Positions 44,050-53,062 of a stretch of DNA of 64,000 nucleotides are shown piece after piece; the stretch's first letter is position 1, and each line of letters opens with the position of its first letter. Origin of the DNA: Kribbella pratensis (GTDB taxonomy: Bacteria > Actinomycetota > Actinomycetes > Propionibacteriales > Kribbellaceae); the NCBI RefSeq assembly GCF_004365355.1, contig NZ_SODP01000004.1, positions 528,266 to 592,265 on the forward strand, in the 5' to 3' direction. The notes below the pieces were generated by a model that was not told the DNA's origin, ran no database searches, and saw nothing but the letters and a program-made list of their open reading frames with translations. Made by a program: the position numbers and the translations under genes.

Positions 44050-45621
44050 ATGCGGAGTAGTCGACGAAGCTTTCTGACAGCGACCGGGGCGGCGGCAGCG
44101 CTCGCGCTGACCGGCAGTCTCCCGGAGATCAAGAGTGCCGCGGCCGGCTGGACCGGCCGTCCGGACCGGCGGGACCCGTTCACGCTCGGCGTCGCGTCCG
44201 GCGATCCGCTCCCGGACGCGGTCGTGATCTGGACCCGGCTCGCGCCGGATCCGCTCGCGCCGTTCGGCGGGATGGATCGCCGCCCGGTCGACGTGGAGTG
44301 GCAGGTCGCGGAGGACGAGCACTTCCGTCGCGTCGTCCGCCACGGTGCGGTGAAGGCCGGTCCCGAAGCGAGTCACTCGGTCCACGTCGACGTCCGCGGG
44401 CTGCGTCCGTGGCGGCACTACTGGTACCGCTTCCGCGTGAACGGTCACCTCAGCCCGGTCGGCCGGACGAAGACCGCGCCGACCGCCGACACCGAGCTGT
44501 CGAAGCTTTCTCTGGCGTTCGCGTCCTGCCAGGCGTGGTGGGAGGGCTGGTACACGGCGTACGCAGATCTGGCGCAGCGCGACCACGACGTCGTGTTCTT
44601 CCTCGGCGACTACATCTACGAGTTCGGCATCGACCGCGGCATCCGCCCGCACTCGAACGAGCCGTACATCACCCAGCAGACCGTGACGCTGGACGAGTAC
44701 CGGCAGCGCTATGCGGCGTACAAGCTGGACGCGGATCTCCAGACCGCGCACGCGAACGCGCCCTGGATCGTCACGCTCGACGACCACGAGGTGGTCGACA
44801 ACTGGGCCGACGAGGCGCATCCGAGCGCTCCGCCCGCGCAGTTCCGCGTACGCCGCGCCAACGCGTTCCGCGCGTACTGGGAGCACATGCCGCTGCGGCT
44901 GGCGCAACTGCCGACAGGCCCGGACATGCAGCTCTACCGGCGGATCAAGTACGGGCGGCTCGCGGAGTTCAACGTGCTGGACACGCGGCAGTACCGATCG
45001 GACCAGGCGTACGGCGACGGCACGAAGGCGCCCGGACCGGAGACCGCCGATCCGGCCCGCACGATCACGGGGGACGCGCAGGAGAAGTGGTTGCTCGACG
45101 GCTGGTCGGCGTCGCAGGCGCGGTGGAACGTGATGGCGCACCAGACCGCGATCGCCCGCCTCGACACCAAGGACGGGCCGGAGGTGCTCGTCCCGATGGA
45201 CACCTGGGACGGGTACGAGGCGTCGCGGAACCGGATCCTCGGTGGCGCCGCGCAGCGCAAGGTCCGCAACCTCGTGTCGATCGCCGGCGACCTGCACCGC
45301 AGCGTCGCGTCGGATCTGAAGCTCGACTTCACCGATCCGGCGTCGGCGACCGTCGGCGCGGAGTTCGTCGGTACGTCGATCTCGTCCGGGATGGACGGCG
45401 AGGACCTGGATGCGGGTGGGGCCGCCTTGCTGCGGGAGAACCCGCACATGAAGTTCGGCAACTTCCAGCGCGGCTACGTCAGCTGCACGATCACACCGCA
45501 GCAGTGGGTCTCGGACTACCGCGTCGTCGACAAGGTGTCGGTCCAGCACGGCACTGTCAGCACCCGCGCCAAGCTCCTCGTCGAGGACGGCCGCCCCGGC
45601 ATCTCGGAGGTCCAGGAATGA
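44050..45621 (+). CDS. phoD: Alkaline phosphatase D (PhoD), Tat-exported
   Basis: A 523-residue secreted phosphodiesterase/phosphatase using Fe and Ca. Twin-arginine signal SSRRSFLTATGAAAAL at the N-terminus, then a PhoD N-terminal domain (FTLGVASGDPLPDAVVIWTRLAP) and the metal core: FASCQAWWEGWY, FFLGDYIYEFG, VTLDDHEVVDNW and SIAGDLHRS. It releases phosphate outside the cell. GTG at 44035 or 44044 could also be the start; 44050 places the Tat motif normally. Its stop overlaps the next gene (ATGA). No clear PHO box was seen. Confidence 0.93.
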   Translation: MRSSRRSFLTATGAAAALALTGSLPEIKSAAAGWTGRPDRRDPFTLGVASGDPLPDAVVIWTRLAPDPLAPFGGMDRRPVDVEWQVAEDEHFRRVVRHGAVKAGPEASHSVHVDVRGLRPWRHYWYRFRVNGHLSPVGRTKTAPTADTELSKLSLAFASCQAWWEGWYTAYADLAQRDHDVVFFLGDYIYEFGIDRGIRPHSNEPYITQQTVTLDEYRQRYAAYKLDADLQTAHANAPWIVTLDDHEVVDNWADEAHPSAPPAQFRVRRANAFRAYWEHMPLRLAQLPTGPDMQLYRRIKYGRLAEFNVLDTRQYRSDQAYGDGTKAPGPETADPARTITGDAQEKWLLDGWSASQARWNVMAHQTAIARLDTKDGPEVLVPMDTWDGYEASRNRILGGAAQRKVRNLVSIAGDLHRSVASDLKLDFTDPASATVGAEFVGTSISSGMDGEDLDAGGAALLRENPHMKFGNFQRGYVSCTITPQQWVSDYRVVDKVSVQHGTVSTRAKLLVEDGRPGISEVQE

Positions 45622-46472
45622 ACATCCCCCGGCAGACCGTGATCGCGGCCGGCACGCTCGTGGCGGCCGCGCTGCTCGGCTCCAGCTCGGTGCCCAAGGC
45701 AACTACTTCGGACGTGGCGGTGAGCATCGCTCCGGAGCAGCTGAGCGTCGTCGGCCTCCCGTGCTTCCCCGGCCTGCTCAACCTGACGATGACCAACACC
45801 GGCTCGCAGGACCGGTACGCCGACCTCACGCTCGACCCGACCGGCCCGCTGCAACTGTCGCGCACCTTGTTCTCGTCCTGGCTGCCCGCACTCGATCCCG
45901 ACCAGCCGGTCTCTGCGCCCGTGGAGGTCCGCGTACCGCGCGACGCCAAGCCCGGCTCGTACACGATCGGCGTCGAGGTCGACCGCAAGCGCGTGACCGT
46001 ACCGGTGACCGTCACCCCGCTACCGCCGAAGGGTCCAGGCGACAACCTCGCGCTCGGCGAGCAGGCGACAGCATCCTCCACCCACGGCAACTTCACCCTC
46101 TGCGGCGCCGTCGACGGCGACAAGGACTCCGAGCACTGGGACACGCTGACCGGCTGGAACGACGGCACCCGCGCCGCCTTCCCCGACACGTACGATGTGG
46201 CTCTGTCGACGCCGGCCACCATCAACAGGGTCGAGCTCTACACGCTGGACTCCGCGAAGTACCCGGCCCGCGTCAACGGCCTCAAGGACTGGGACGTCCA
46301 GGTCAAGTCCGGCGGCACCTGGCAGACCGTAGCCCAGGTCCGCGGCAACACCGTCGGACACGTCACCTCCACGTTCACCCCCGTCCAGGCGGACGCCGTC
46401 CGCATCCTCTGCCTCGACGGCAACGACCACACGTACTCCCGCATCGTCGAACTCGAGGTCTACGGAAGCTGA
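45618..46472 (+). CDS. Secreted discoidin (F5/8 type C)-domain protein
   Basis: A 284-residue exported protein: signal (about 1-22), an Ig-like beta domain (about 30-135, LTMTNTGSQDRYADLTL) and a C-terminal F5/8 type C carbohydrate-binding-like domain (about 140-283) with NLALGEQATASSTHGNF, TYDVALSTPATINRVELYT and VRILCLDGNDHTYSRIVELEVYG. ATG 45618 overlaps the phoD stop, so the two are co-translated; it may anchor or target to surface glycans. Its last 13 bases overlap the convergent kinase gene. Confidence 0.82.
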   Translation: MNIPRQTVIAAGTLVAAALLGSSSVPKATTSDVAVSIAPEQLSVVGLPCFPGLLNLTMTNTGSQDRYADLTLDPTGPLQLSRTLFSSWLPALDPDQPVSAPVEVRVPRDAKPGSYTIGVEVDRKRVTVPVTVTPLPPKGPGDNLALGEQATASSTHGNFTLCGAVDGDKDSEHWDTLTGWNDGTRAAFPDTYDVALSTPATINRVELYTLDSAKYPARVNGLKDWDVQVKSGGTWQTVAQVRGNTVGHVTSTFTPVQADAVRILCLDGNDHTYSRIVELEVYGS

Positions 46473-47800
46473 CAGACCGGCAGCTTCAGACGGAGCAGGG
46501 CACCGGTCCGGGACGGCACGGCTTCGGCCGTCCCGCCATGCGCCTCGGCGACCTGCCGGACGATGGCCAGACCTAGCCCGGAGCCGGGATGCGCACGGGC
46601 GGCGGGCGAACGGTAGAAGCGGTCGAAGACGAACCTGAGGTCGCTGTCGGGGATCCCCGGGCCGGCGTCCGCGACATCGAGAGCGCCCGCCTCGAGGCTG
46701 ATCAGGACCCTGCCGCCAGGCGGGCTCCACTTCACGGCGTTGTCGACGAGGTTCGCAACGGCGCGTTCCAGGGCGTCAGGATCGCCGTGGACGAGGGTGG
46801 GCGCACACGCCAGATCGAATCCGATCTCTGTTGCCCGGCGTGCCGCCCGGGCCGCGACGCGCTCCGCGACCAGATCGAGACGGACGTCCTCGGTGTGGAA
46901 AGCGGGTTGACCGTAGCGGGCGAGGTCGACCAGGTCATTGATCAGTGTCCTGAGTTCGCCGGCCTGGCCGAGCGCTTCGGCAGCCAGGTGCGGGGCCTGG
47001 GTGTCGGCCAGGTTCTCGGCCAGGAGCTCGAGATTCACGGTCAGGCTCGTGAGTGGTGTGCGCAGTTCGTGCGACGCATCTGCGACCAGGCGCCGCTGGG
47101 CACCGACGGAGTCGTCCAGCGCGGCGGTCATCCCTGCGAACGCGGAGCCGAGCCGGCCGATCTCGTCCTGGCTGTCGGTGGGGATCGGGATGGCCAGGTC
47201 TCCGGTCGTGCGGATCAGTTCGACAGTCTCCGTGAGCCGGCGCACCGGGCGCAGTACGCGGCGTGCCGCCAGGCGTGAGGCGAGTGCGGCCAGGAGTCCT
47301 GCGGCTACCGTCGATCCGGCGAGCAGCCAGGCGAGTTGGTGCAGGGTAGGCGCCGGATCGGATTGCGGGATCGCTGTGCGCACGAGCGTTCCGGGTGCCC
47401 CTGGGAAGGGGGCGGTGTAGATGCGGTAGGCGACACCGTCGTACACCGCCGTACGGAAGTAGGCAGCGGCCGTTCCTTTCGCCACCTCGACGTCGCGGGC
47501 GGTGACGTCGACGAACTCCGTCGACGGCCCGGCCCGGACCGGGTCCGGCACGATCTGCAGCTGGGTACTCCCGATGCCCAGCGGAACACTCGGGAAGGAC
47601 GATTCGTTGGCCGTCCCCTTGAACTTCTCCTTGATGGCTTTGGCCACGTCCGGGGCCTTTCCGGCCGCGGCCACCAGCGAGCTGTCGATCTGGCCACGGA
47701 GGTTGGCCTCTACGGCCGGGTACAGAACCACCGACACGAGCAGCATCGCGCCCGCGGCGATGGAGCCTCCGGCGATGGCCAGCCGGGTGCGCAGGTTCAC
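46460..47800 (-). CDS. Sensor histidine kinase (MprB/BaeS-like)
   Basis: A 446-residue membrane kinase: two membrane segments (about 7-30 and 155-175) flanking an extracytosolic sensor region, HAMP domain (about 180-230, LRPVRRLTETV), His244 in DASHELRTPL, and ATPase boxes NLVDNAVKWSP, DAGPGIP and GSGLGLAIV. It overlaps its response regulator gene by four bases. The signal is unknown; the neighbouring secreted repeat protein (48526) is a possible target or partner. Confidence 0.93.
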   Translation of the reverse strand: MNLRTRLAIAGGSIAAGAMLLVSVVLYPAVEANLRGQIDSSLVAAAGKAPDVAKAIKEKFKGTANESSFPSVPLGIGSTQLQIVPDPVRAGPSTEFVDVTARDVEVAKGTAAAYFRTAVYDGVAYRIYTAPFPGAPGTLVRTAIPQSDPAPTLHQLAWLLAGSTVAAGLLAALASRLAARRVLRPVRRLTETVELIRTTGDLAIPIPTDSQDEIGRLGSAFAGMTAALDDSVGAQRRLVADASHELRTPLTSLTVNLELLAENLADTQAPHLAAEALGQAGELRTLINDLVDLARYGQPAFHTEDVRLDLVAERVAARAARRATEIGFDLACAPTLVHGDPDALERAVANLVDNAVKWSPPGGRVLISLEAGALDVADAGPGIPDSDLRFVFDRFYRSPAARAHPGSGLGLAIVRQVAEAHGGTAEAVPSRTGALLRLKLPVCQLP

Positions 47801-48468
47801 GGCTCCTCACGCAGGACGTACCCGAGGCCGCGCACCGTCTGGATCAGTCTGCTGCCGCCGTACGCTTCGAGCTTCCTGCGCAGGTAGCTGATGTAGACCC
47901 ATAGCGCGTTCGACTCCGGGCCGAAGTCGTAGCCCCACACCGACTCGAAGATCTGGGTCCGGCTGAGCACCCGTTCGGGATTGCGCAAGAACAGCTCCAG
48001 CAGGGACAACTCTGTCTTGGTCAGCTCGAGGCGCCGACCGGCGCGTTCGACCCGACGGCCGCTCAGGTCCAGATCGACGTCGGCGAAGTGCAGCACCTCG
48101 GCTCGTGCGCCGCTACGCCGCAGCAGGGCTCGAAGCCGAGCCCGCAACTCCTCCAGCGCAAAGGGCTTCGCCAGGTAGTCGTCGGCCCCCGCGTCGAGCC
48201 CGGCGACCCGGTCGGTGACCAGATCCCGGGCCGTGAGCATCAGGATCGGCGTGTCGTGCCCGCCCGAACGCAGCCGCCGGCAGACCTCGAGGCCGTTCGG
48301 TTCGGGCATGAGGACGTCGAGCACCACCGCGTCCGGACGGAAGACACCGTGCTCGGCGAGGGCGGACGACCCGTCCATGGCGGATGCCACGTCGTACCCG
48401 TCCCGGCGCAACGCACTCTCCAACGACCGCCGTACCGCCGGGTCGTCGTCCACGACAAGTATCCGCAT
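47797..48468 (-). CDS. OmpR-family response regulator (MprA-like)
   Basis: A 223-residue regulator: VVDDDP acidic pair, phospho-Asp51 in AVVLDVLMPEPNG, Lys in DYLAKPF, and winged helix with LTKTELSLLELFLRNPERVLS and WVYISYLRRKLE. It is encoded directly before its kinase (4-base overlap). An 11-base-period repeat upstream of the secreted repeat gene at 49252-49269 is a plausible site. Confidence 0.95.
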   Translation of the reverse strand: MRILVVDDDPAVRRSLESALRRDGYDVASAMDGSSALAEHGVFRPDAVVLDVLMPEPNGLEVCRRLRSGGHDTPILMLTARDLVTDRVAGLDAGADDYLAKPFALEELRARLRALLRRSGARAEVLHFADVDLDLSGRRVERAGRRLELTKTELSLLELFLRNPERVLSRTQIFESVWGYDFGPESNALWVYISYLRRKLEAYGGSRLIQTVRGLGYVLREEP

Positions 48469-48525
48469 GGTCGTCCATCCTCGCCGTCAATCATGAAGGT
48501 CTGATGAGGTCAGACACAACGGCTG

Positions 48526-49158
48526 TCAGCCGTTGACCAAGGACTGCTTCAGCTCTCCCAACGCGGTCATGAGGCGGTCAGGGCTGACTCCGAGAGAGGC
48601 GGCGACCTGACGGAAGCCCTTGGAGGTCGGAGTGATGCCGTTCGGTGCCGACACCAAGGTGATCAGGGCGGCCTTGGCCTTGGCTTGCGAGACGCCGAGC
48701 TTCGCCGCCAACTGTGCCGCCGCGGCGTTCGACGCGAACGGCGAGTTCTTCGGGTCCCCTTCGCCCTTGCCCTTGGGCTCCTTGTCGCCGGCACGAGGGC
48801 GCCCGGGCTGGAGTAACAGCGGTTCCACGGCTGCTTTGACCCGGGAAACTGGCAGCCCCAGATTGGCCGCGACCGCCGCGACGAATGCCTGCGGCGTCAC
48901 GTTGGTCCGGCCGGCCAGTGACCGCTTCGCGGCGACCAGCGCGGCGGTGAGCCGGTCGGTCGTCACCCCGAGCTTCGCCGCGATCCTGGCGAAGTCGGCA
49001 TCCGCGGTCGGCTTGGACTTCCCGTCCGCCTTTGCCGCGGCACCGGATTTCGCAGCGGGTTTCGGATCCGAACCGGACGTCCCCGCCGACGCCGTACCGG
49101 TCGTGGCCAGCGCAGCGAGCACGACCGTGGCCACGATCCGCTGTGAGCGTTTCATCAT
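48526..49158 (-). CDS. Secreted protein with four helical repeats, unknown function
   Basis: A 210-residue exported protein: Sec signal (about 1-25, ATTGTASAG), a Lys/Ala-rich linker, then four related units of about 25 residues at 56-81, 92-116, 146-169 and 182-207. Each follows the pattern (A)xxLGVxxxRLxxAL, for example AAKLGVTTDRLTAAL and AASLGVSPDRLMTAL. A KxKGEGDPK linker separates the pairs. Such units occur as helical bundles in other actinomycete exported proteins; no activity is known. ATG 49158 is used as the signal begins MMKRSQR. It lies just upstream of a two-component pair on the same strand. Confidence 0.72.
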   Translation of the reverse strand: MMKRSQRIVATVVLAALATTGTASAGTSGSDPKPAAKSGAAAKADGKSKPTADADFARIAAKLGVTTDRLTAALVAAKRSLAGRTNVTPQAFVAAVAANLGLPVSRVKAAVEPLLLQPGRPRAGDKEPKGKGEGDPKNSPFASNAAAAQLAAKLGVSQAKAKAALITLVSAPNGITPTSKGFRQVAASLGVSPDRLMTALGELKQSLVNG

Positions 49159-49251
49159 CGTGAGTCCCCTTCGTCCACAGAGCGCGCCGGTCGAGAACCG
49201 GCGCCGTGGGAACAACACAAACAGCGCGCCCTCAGGTGTGGTTTCAGCCAG

Positions 49252-49269
49252 CTTTAGAGCTTCCTTAGA
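49252..49269. promoter_or_regulatory. Direct repeat at 11-bp period upstream of the repeat protein
   Basis: CTTTAGA (49252-49258) and CCTTAGA (49263-49269) form an 11-base-period direct repeat 94-111 bases upstream of the gene starting at 49158. AT-rich repeats of this type are bound by OmpR-family regulators; the adjacent response regulator is the natural candidate. Confidence 0.45.
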
Positions 49270-49347
49270 AACGCGGCCGCGCTACGGAACTGAACAACAC
49301 GAACGGTTGGCCCGGGCAACGGTTTCCGCCTGGGTCAACCGTTTGAA

Positions 49348-49812
49348 TCAGCCGAGCGCCGGGAGCAGGGTCGCGAGCAGGACCAGAGCGAAGATTCCCC
49401 CGACCACGCCGAGGAGCGTGCCGATACCCTTCCGCTTCACCTTGCTGTGGCCGATGCTCCCGGACGTGAACTGGTGGTACGGCGACGCGTAGAAGACCGG
49501 CACCGCCTGGTTGGGCTGCACCGTGCAGTCGAGCGCGGCCTTGCCATAGGTGCGAATCCACTGCGAGTGGATGTCGATGTGCAGCGGTCCGGCAAGGACC
49601 GGGATGTCGTTCCGTCCGTACTTGACCGGCACCGGATAACCGTTCAGATGCACCGTCGGCGGAATCATGTTGGACGTCAACGCGCTGCCCTGGATGGTCA
49701 GGTGCAGCATCCCCATCGGACCCTGCGGCGGGTACTGCTGCTGCGGCTGGTACTGCTGCGGTTGGTACTGAGGTGGCTGGAACTGGGGCGGCGGCTGCTG
49801 CGGGTAGCTCAT
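49348..49812 (-). CDS. Proline/glutamine-rich single-span membrane protein
   Basis: A 154-residue protein: N-terminal disordered Pro/Gln/Tyr repeats (PPQYQPQQYQPQQQYP), a small beta-type domain (about 35-125, LHLTIQGSALTSNMIPPTVH, HLNGYPVPVKYG, HIDIHSQWIRTYG), and a C-terminal membrane helix (about 130-150). Proline/glutamine tails before membrane domains are common in actinomycete envelope proteins. Function unknown. Starts at ATG 49812; downstream of the tRNA gene on the same strand but behind its terminator. Confidence 0.72.
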   Translation of the reverse strand: MSYPQQPPPQFQPPQYQPQQYQPQQQYPPQGPMGMLHLTIQGSALTSNMIPPTVHLNGYPVPVKYGRNDIPVLAGPLHIDIHSQWIRTYGKAALDCTVQPNQAVPVFYASPYHQFTSGSIGHSKVKRKGIGTLLGVVGGIFALVLLATLLPALG

Positions 49813-49880
49813 GCCGCCAAACGATAGAGCGTGTCAGGAGCGTCACGGGCACACGACCGGTTCCAGGTCACTGACATGAC

Positions 49881-49920
49881 TCAGCCCCGGGACGGAAACC
49901 TGCTTCCGACCCGGGGCTGA
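49881..49920. terminator. Terminator hairpin after tRNA-Gly
   Basis: Arms TCAGCCCCGGG and CCCGGGGCTGA pair perfectly, extended inside by CGGAA / TTCCG, just downstream of the minus-strand tRNA gene. Confidence 0.8.
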
Positions 49921-49924
49921 GGTG

Positions 49925-49998
49925 TGGAGCGGGTGACGGGAATCGAACCCGCACTGTCAGCTTGGGAAGCTGATGTTCTGCCATTGAACTACACCCGC
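49925..49998 (-). tRNA. tRNA-Gly(CCC)
   Basis: A complete cloverleaf on the minus strand: acceptor GCGGGTG / CACCCGC, D arm GTTCAATGGCAGAAC, anticodon stem TCAGC / GCTGA with loop TTCCCAA (anticodon CCC), T arm CGGGTTCGATTCCCG, discriminator T and an encoded CCA end. It decodes GGG. Confidence 0.96.
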
Positions 49999-50320
49999 GC
50001 GTCCGCCGGATCTCCCGGCAGCAGTGACGAGGATAGCCGATCACGGGGCTCGCAACCACGCCGGGTCCGCGCGTCGGTTGTTGCGCGGTCAGCGGCTTGT
50101 CCGCAGAAGGTGCCGAATGCATCGAAAAGAGGGGTACGGACGGTTTGCGCCGGGGGTTCTTGGGCAGTTTTCCACAAAGGGCGCGTTCAGGACTGGGCAG
50201 GTACGTCATCTTCTGGCAGATTAGAACGCGTTGCCGGGGGCAACATTCGACGCAACGTGAGGACGCGGTCCTCCGGACCGGACAAGATGGTTGCGGGGCA
50301 ACTGGATGAAGGGGTGAACG
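49999..50320. other. Intergenic region with two GTTGC-GCAAC palindromes
   Basis: No convincing gene in these 322 bases between the tRNA gene and the MarR gene. They hold GTTGCCGGGGGCAAC (50230-50244) and GTTGCGGGGCAAC (50290-50302), two similar inverted repeats 59 bases apart. The second is 18 bases before the marR start, where an autoregulatory operator would be expected. Confidence 0.45.
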
Positions 50321-50761
50321 GTGGCAACAGACACAAGTGACGCGGTGGACAACCTCGAGAAGGAGCTCGTCACGTTGGCACGGCGGCTGCGGGGTCTGCA
50401 GCGGACGCTGTCCGACGAGGCGCACCCGGACCTGGAGCCGGCGCAGTACGCGTTGCTGAACCACGTCGAGGACCTGGCGCCGGTGCGGATGGCCGACCTG
50501 GTGGCAGCACTCGAGGTGGACAAAGGTCCGGTCAGCCGGGCCTGCGCGCGACTCGAGGAAGAGGGTCTGCTGAAGCGTGCCGCCGACAAGTCGGACGCGC
50601 GGGCGACCCTGCTGACACTGACCGCGGCCGGCAAGCGCAAGCTGACGGCGGCCCGGAAGAAGCGGCACAAGGTGATCGAGGACCTGCTCAAGGACTGGTC
50701 GCCGGCCCAGGTGAAGACCTTCGCCAGCCAGGTGTCGAAGTTCAACAAGCTGTCCGACTGA
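50321..50761 (+). CDS. MarR-family transcriptional regulator
   Basis: A 146-residue winged-helix regulator: PAQYALLNHVEDLAPVRMAD, recognition helix region VDKGPVSRACARLEEEGLLK, wing KSDARATLLTLTAAGK and C-terminal dimer helices. The GTG at 50321 follows GGGGTGAAC. No obvious target gene is adjacent except dcd downstream; autoregulation is likely. Confidence 0.88.
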   Translation: MATDTSDAVDNLEKELVTLARRLRGLQRTLSDEAHPDLEPAQYALLNHVEDLAPVRMADLVAALEVDKGPVSRACARLEEEGLLKRAADKSDARATLLTLTAAGKRKLTAARKKRHKVIEDLLKDWSPAQVKTFASQVSKFNKLSD

Positions 50762-50892
50762 GGTAGTTGCCTCAGGCCCAGGTTGGTGGTGCGATCCTGC
50801 CGGAGAGCTGAGGGCTCCGGACGACTTCACCACCAGCCCGCGGGAAGGGCCTGACGCTGTGCGGATGAGCAGCACGCTGCTAACGTGCGACC

Positions 50893-51468
50893 GTGCTGCT
50901 CTCCGACCGTGACATCCTGGCCGAGCTCGACGCGAAGCGGGTCCACCTGGACCCGTTCGATGCTGCGATGGTGCAGCCGTCGAGTGTCGACGTGCGGCTG
51001 GACCGGTTCTTCCGGGTGTTCGAGAACCACAGATACCCGCACATCGACCCCGCCGAGGAACAGCCGGATCTGACCCGGCTGGTCGAACCGGACGGCGAGG
51101 AGCCGTTCATCCTGCATCCCGGTGAGTTCGTCCTGGGATCGACGTACGAGCTGGTCACGCTCCCCGACGACGTCGCGGCCCGCCTCGAGGGCAAGTCTTC
51201 GCTCGGCCGGCTGGGGCTGCTGACGCACTCGACGGCCGGCTTCATCGACCCGGGCTTCTCCGGGCACGTGACGCTGGAGCTGTCGAACGTCGCGACACTG
51301 CCGATCAAACTCTGGCCGGGGATGAAGATCGGCCAGCTCTGCTTCTTCCGCCTCTCCTCCCCCGCGGAACACCCGTACGGCTCGGAGAAGTACGGCTCCC
51401 GCTACCAGGGCCAGCGCGGCCCGACGCCGTCCCGCTCCTACCGCAACTTCCACCGCAGCGACGTCTGA
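50893..51468 (+). CDS. dcd: dCTP deaminase (likely bifunctional, dUMP-forming)
   Basis: A 191-residue enzyme of pyrimidine deoxynucleotide synthesis, trimeric and cytosolic: MLLSDRDILAEL start, QPSSVDVRLDRFFRVF, active-site RLEGKSSLGRLGL and the catalytic Glu in THSTAGFIDPGFSGHVTLEL, and the tail SRYQGQRGPTPSR. Actinobacterial members such as that of Mycobacterium tuberculosis both deaminate dCTP and hydrolyse dUTP; that is inferred here by relationship. Confidence 0.96.
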   Translation: MLLSDRDILAELDAKRVHLDPFDAAMVQPSSVDVRLDRFFRVFENHRYPHIDPAEEQPDLTRLVEPDGEEPFILHPGEFVLGSTYELVTLPDDVAARLEGKSSLGRLGLLTHSTAGFIDPGFSGHVTLELSNVATLPIKLWPGMKIGQLCFFRLSSPAEHPYGSEKYGSRYQGQRGPTPSRSYRNFHRSDV

Positions 51469-51480
51469 CCACAGAAAAGT

Positions 51481-51508
51481 AAGGCCCGGGACGAGAGTCC
51501 CGGGCCTT
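51481..51508. terminator. Bidirectional terminator hairpin
   Basis: Perfect 12-bp stem AAGGCCCGGGAC / GTCCCGGGCCTT with loop GAGA between dcd (stop 51468) and the convergent lipoprotein gene (stop 51524). Confidence 0.88.
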
Positions 51509-51523
51509 TACGTCTGACAGCGA

Positions 51524-53062
51524 TCAGGCGGTCGCCTTGACGAAGATGCAGACCGACTCGAGATCCGACGAGTCGTTGCCGGTCGGCAACTGCCGGTAGA
51601 CGCCTCCGAACGGCGAGACGGCAACGGGCGACTCCTGCTTGCCGTTGTAGAGGGTCAGGCCCAGGTCGCCGTTGCCCGGCGTGCCGTTGTCCGACGGGGA
51701 GTCGCTCTCGGACGGGGTGTCACCGGTCGACGGGCTGTCACCTGACGAGGGCGTGACACCGGACGAGGGCGTGTCACTCGAGCTCGGGCCGCCCGACGGC
51801 GCCGCGCTCGGCAGGTCCTGGCCGGACTTCGCGTCGAGCAGCACCGGCTGCGCCTCGGCCTTCGCGTACACGACACCGTGGTATGCGGCCGTCACGGTGG
51901 GCACGACCCGGCTTCCGGACTTGCTGGTGAAGCCCCAGACCTTCTTGCCGGTCGCGTCGTCGAAACCCATGATCTCCTGCGGGCCTTGGGAGATCGTCGT
52001 GGTGGCGCAGACGACCGAGGTCGCCTGGTCCGCGTAGCAGGCAATGGTGGTGTCGGACTCGAACGGGACCGCGGGCACCGTCTGCACCATCGCGCCGGTC
52101 GACAGATCGACCGAGATGATCGCCTCGGCGGTCGTCCCCTGGCCGTAGTTCGTGTACCTCGAGCCGTAGAAGTACGCGTGCTTGGCAGCGCCGGCGACCG
52201 GCTTCAGCACACCCTCCTTGGCCGGGATCTGCTTGGTGACCTTCCCGCTCGCACCGTCGACGAGCAGGACCATGGCGTCCTGGGAGTTCTCGCCCGGGCT
52301 GGCGGCCTTCGCGCCCGCGACCACGCCGTTGGCTACGGCGGCCGCGATGATGCCCGGCACGACCGTCGACTTCTGCGTCTTCGGGTCCGCGAAGACCGTC
52401 ATCTCGATGCTTTTCACGGACACGCTCCCGGCCGCCGACACTCCGACGGCGACCTGCCCGGTCTCCGGGTCGTACGCGGTGTTCATCAGGCTCGGGGAGC
52501 CGACCGCGCCGTCGCCCTCACCCTGCACCGTGCTCACCGGCGTGGACACCTCGCCGATCTTCTTGCCGGACATCACGTCGATCCACTGGACGACGACCAG
52601 GCCCTTCGGCTTCTGCGTGCCGTTGCCCTTGTCGGTCTCGGCGTAGGCAACCACCGCGACATCCTTGCCGTCGATCTTGGCCGCCATCGGCTTGCTGGCG
52701 CCGCTGACTGTGGTGGTGTCGGCCGCCTTCGACGGGATCATCCACTGGTTGTTCGGATTGGCGACGTCGTGCCCGCTGAGGCCGGCAAAGCCGCCGATCA
52801 GCGCGACCTGGCCGGCGATGCCCATCTGGGCCTCGTCGAGACTCGAGCGTCCTTGGTAGTCGGCCGACGGGAACGCTGCCGCGACGGTGAGCGCCTTGGG
52901 CGGATCGAAGGACGGGACCGTCGGAGTCGACGGTGTGGCGGAGGTGGTGGACTGACCGCCGTTGCCGGAGCCCGAGTCGGATTTCTTGTCGCTGCCGCCG
53001 CAACCGGCCACGAGGATCAGGGCGGCGGTGACGGCTGTAGTTGCCACCATCGGGCGCAACAT
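51524..53062 (-). CDS. Lipoprotein with PQQ-like beta-propeller
   Basis: A 512-residue lipoprotein: signal with lipobox LVAGCGG (Cys about 21), Ser/Thr/Pro linker, then beta-propeller repeats (VVVQWIDVMSGKKIGEV, VLLVDGASGKVTKQIPA, VDLSTGAMVQTVP, DATGKKVWGFTSKSG, LLDAKSGQDLPS), and near the C-terminus a low-complexity Pro/Ser/Thr/Asp stretch (about 415-465) before a last strand. PQQ-like blades here probably serve binding, not catalysis. ATG 53062 is preferred over the upstream frame start because the signal peptide begins there. Confidence 0.8.
   Translation of the reverse strand: MLRPMVATTAVTAALILVAGCGGSDKKSDSGSGNGGQSTTSATPSTPTVPSFDPPKALTVAAAFPSADYQGRSSLDEAQMGIAGQVALIGGFAGLSGHDVANPNNQWMIPSKAADTTTVSGASKPMAAKIDGKDVAVVAYAETDKGNGTQKPKGLVVVQWIDVMSGKKIGEVSTPVSTVQGEGDGAVGSPSLMNTAYDPETGQVAVGVSAAGSVSVKSIEMTVFADPKTQKSTVVPGIIAAAVANGVVAGAKAASPGENSQDAMVLLVDGASGKVTKQIPAKEGVLKPVAGAAKHAYFYGSRYTNYGQGTTAEAIISVDLSTGAMVQTVPAVPFESDTTIACYADQATSVVCATTTISQGPQEIMGFDDATGKKVWGFTSKSGSRVVPTVTAAYHGVVYAKAEAQPVLLDAKSGQDLPSAAPSGGPSSSDTPSSGVTPSSGDSPSTGDTPSESDSPSDNGTPGNGDLGLTLYNGKQESPVAVSPFGGVYRQLPTGNDSSDLESVCIFVKATA

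Noticed and set aside
50758..50775. CTGAGG/CCTCAG hairpin at the end of marR, considered as terminator and as MarR half-site
   Set aside because: The stem is short and only half of the TAGTTGCCT-type palindrome is present; not strong enough to list.
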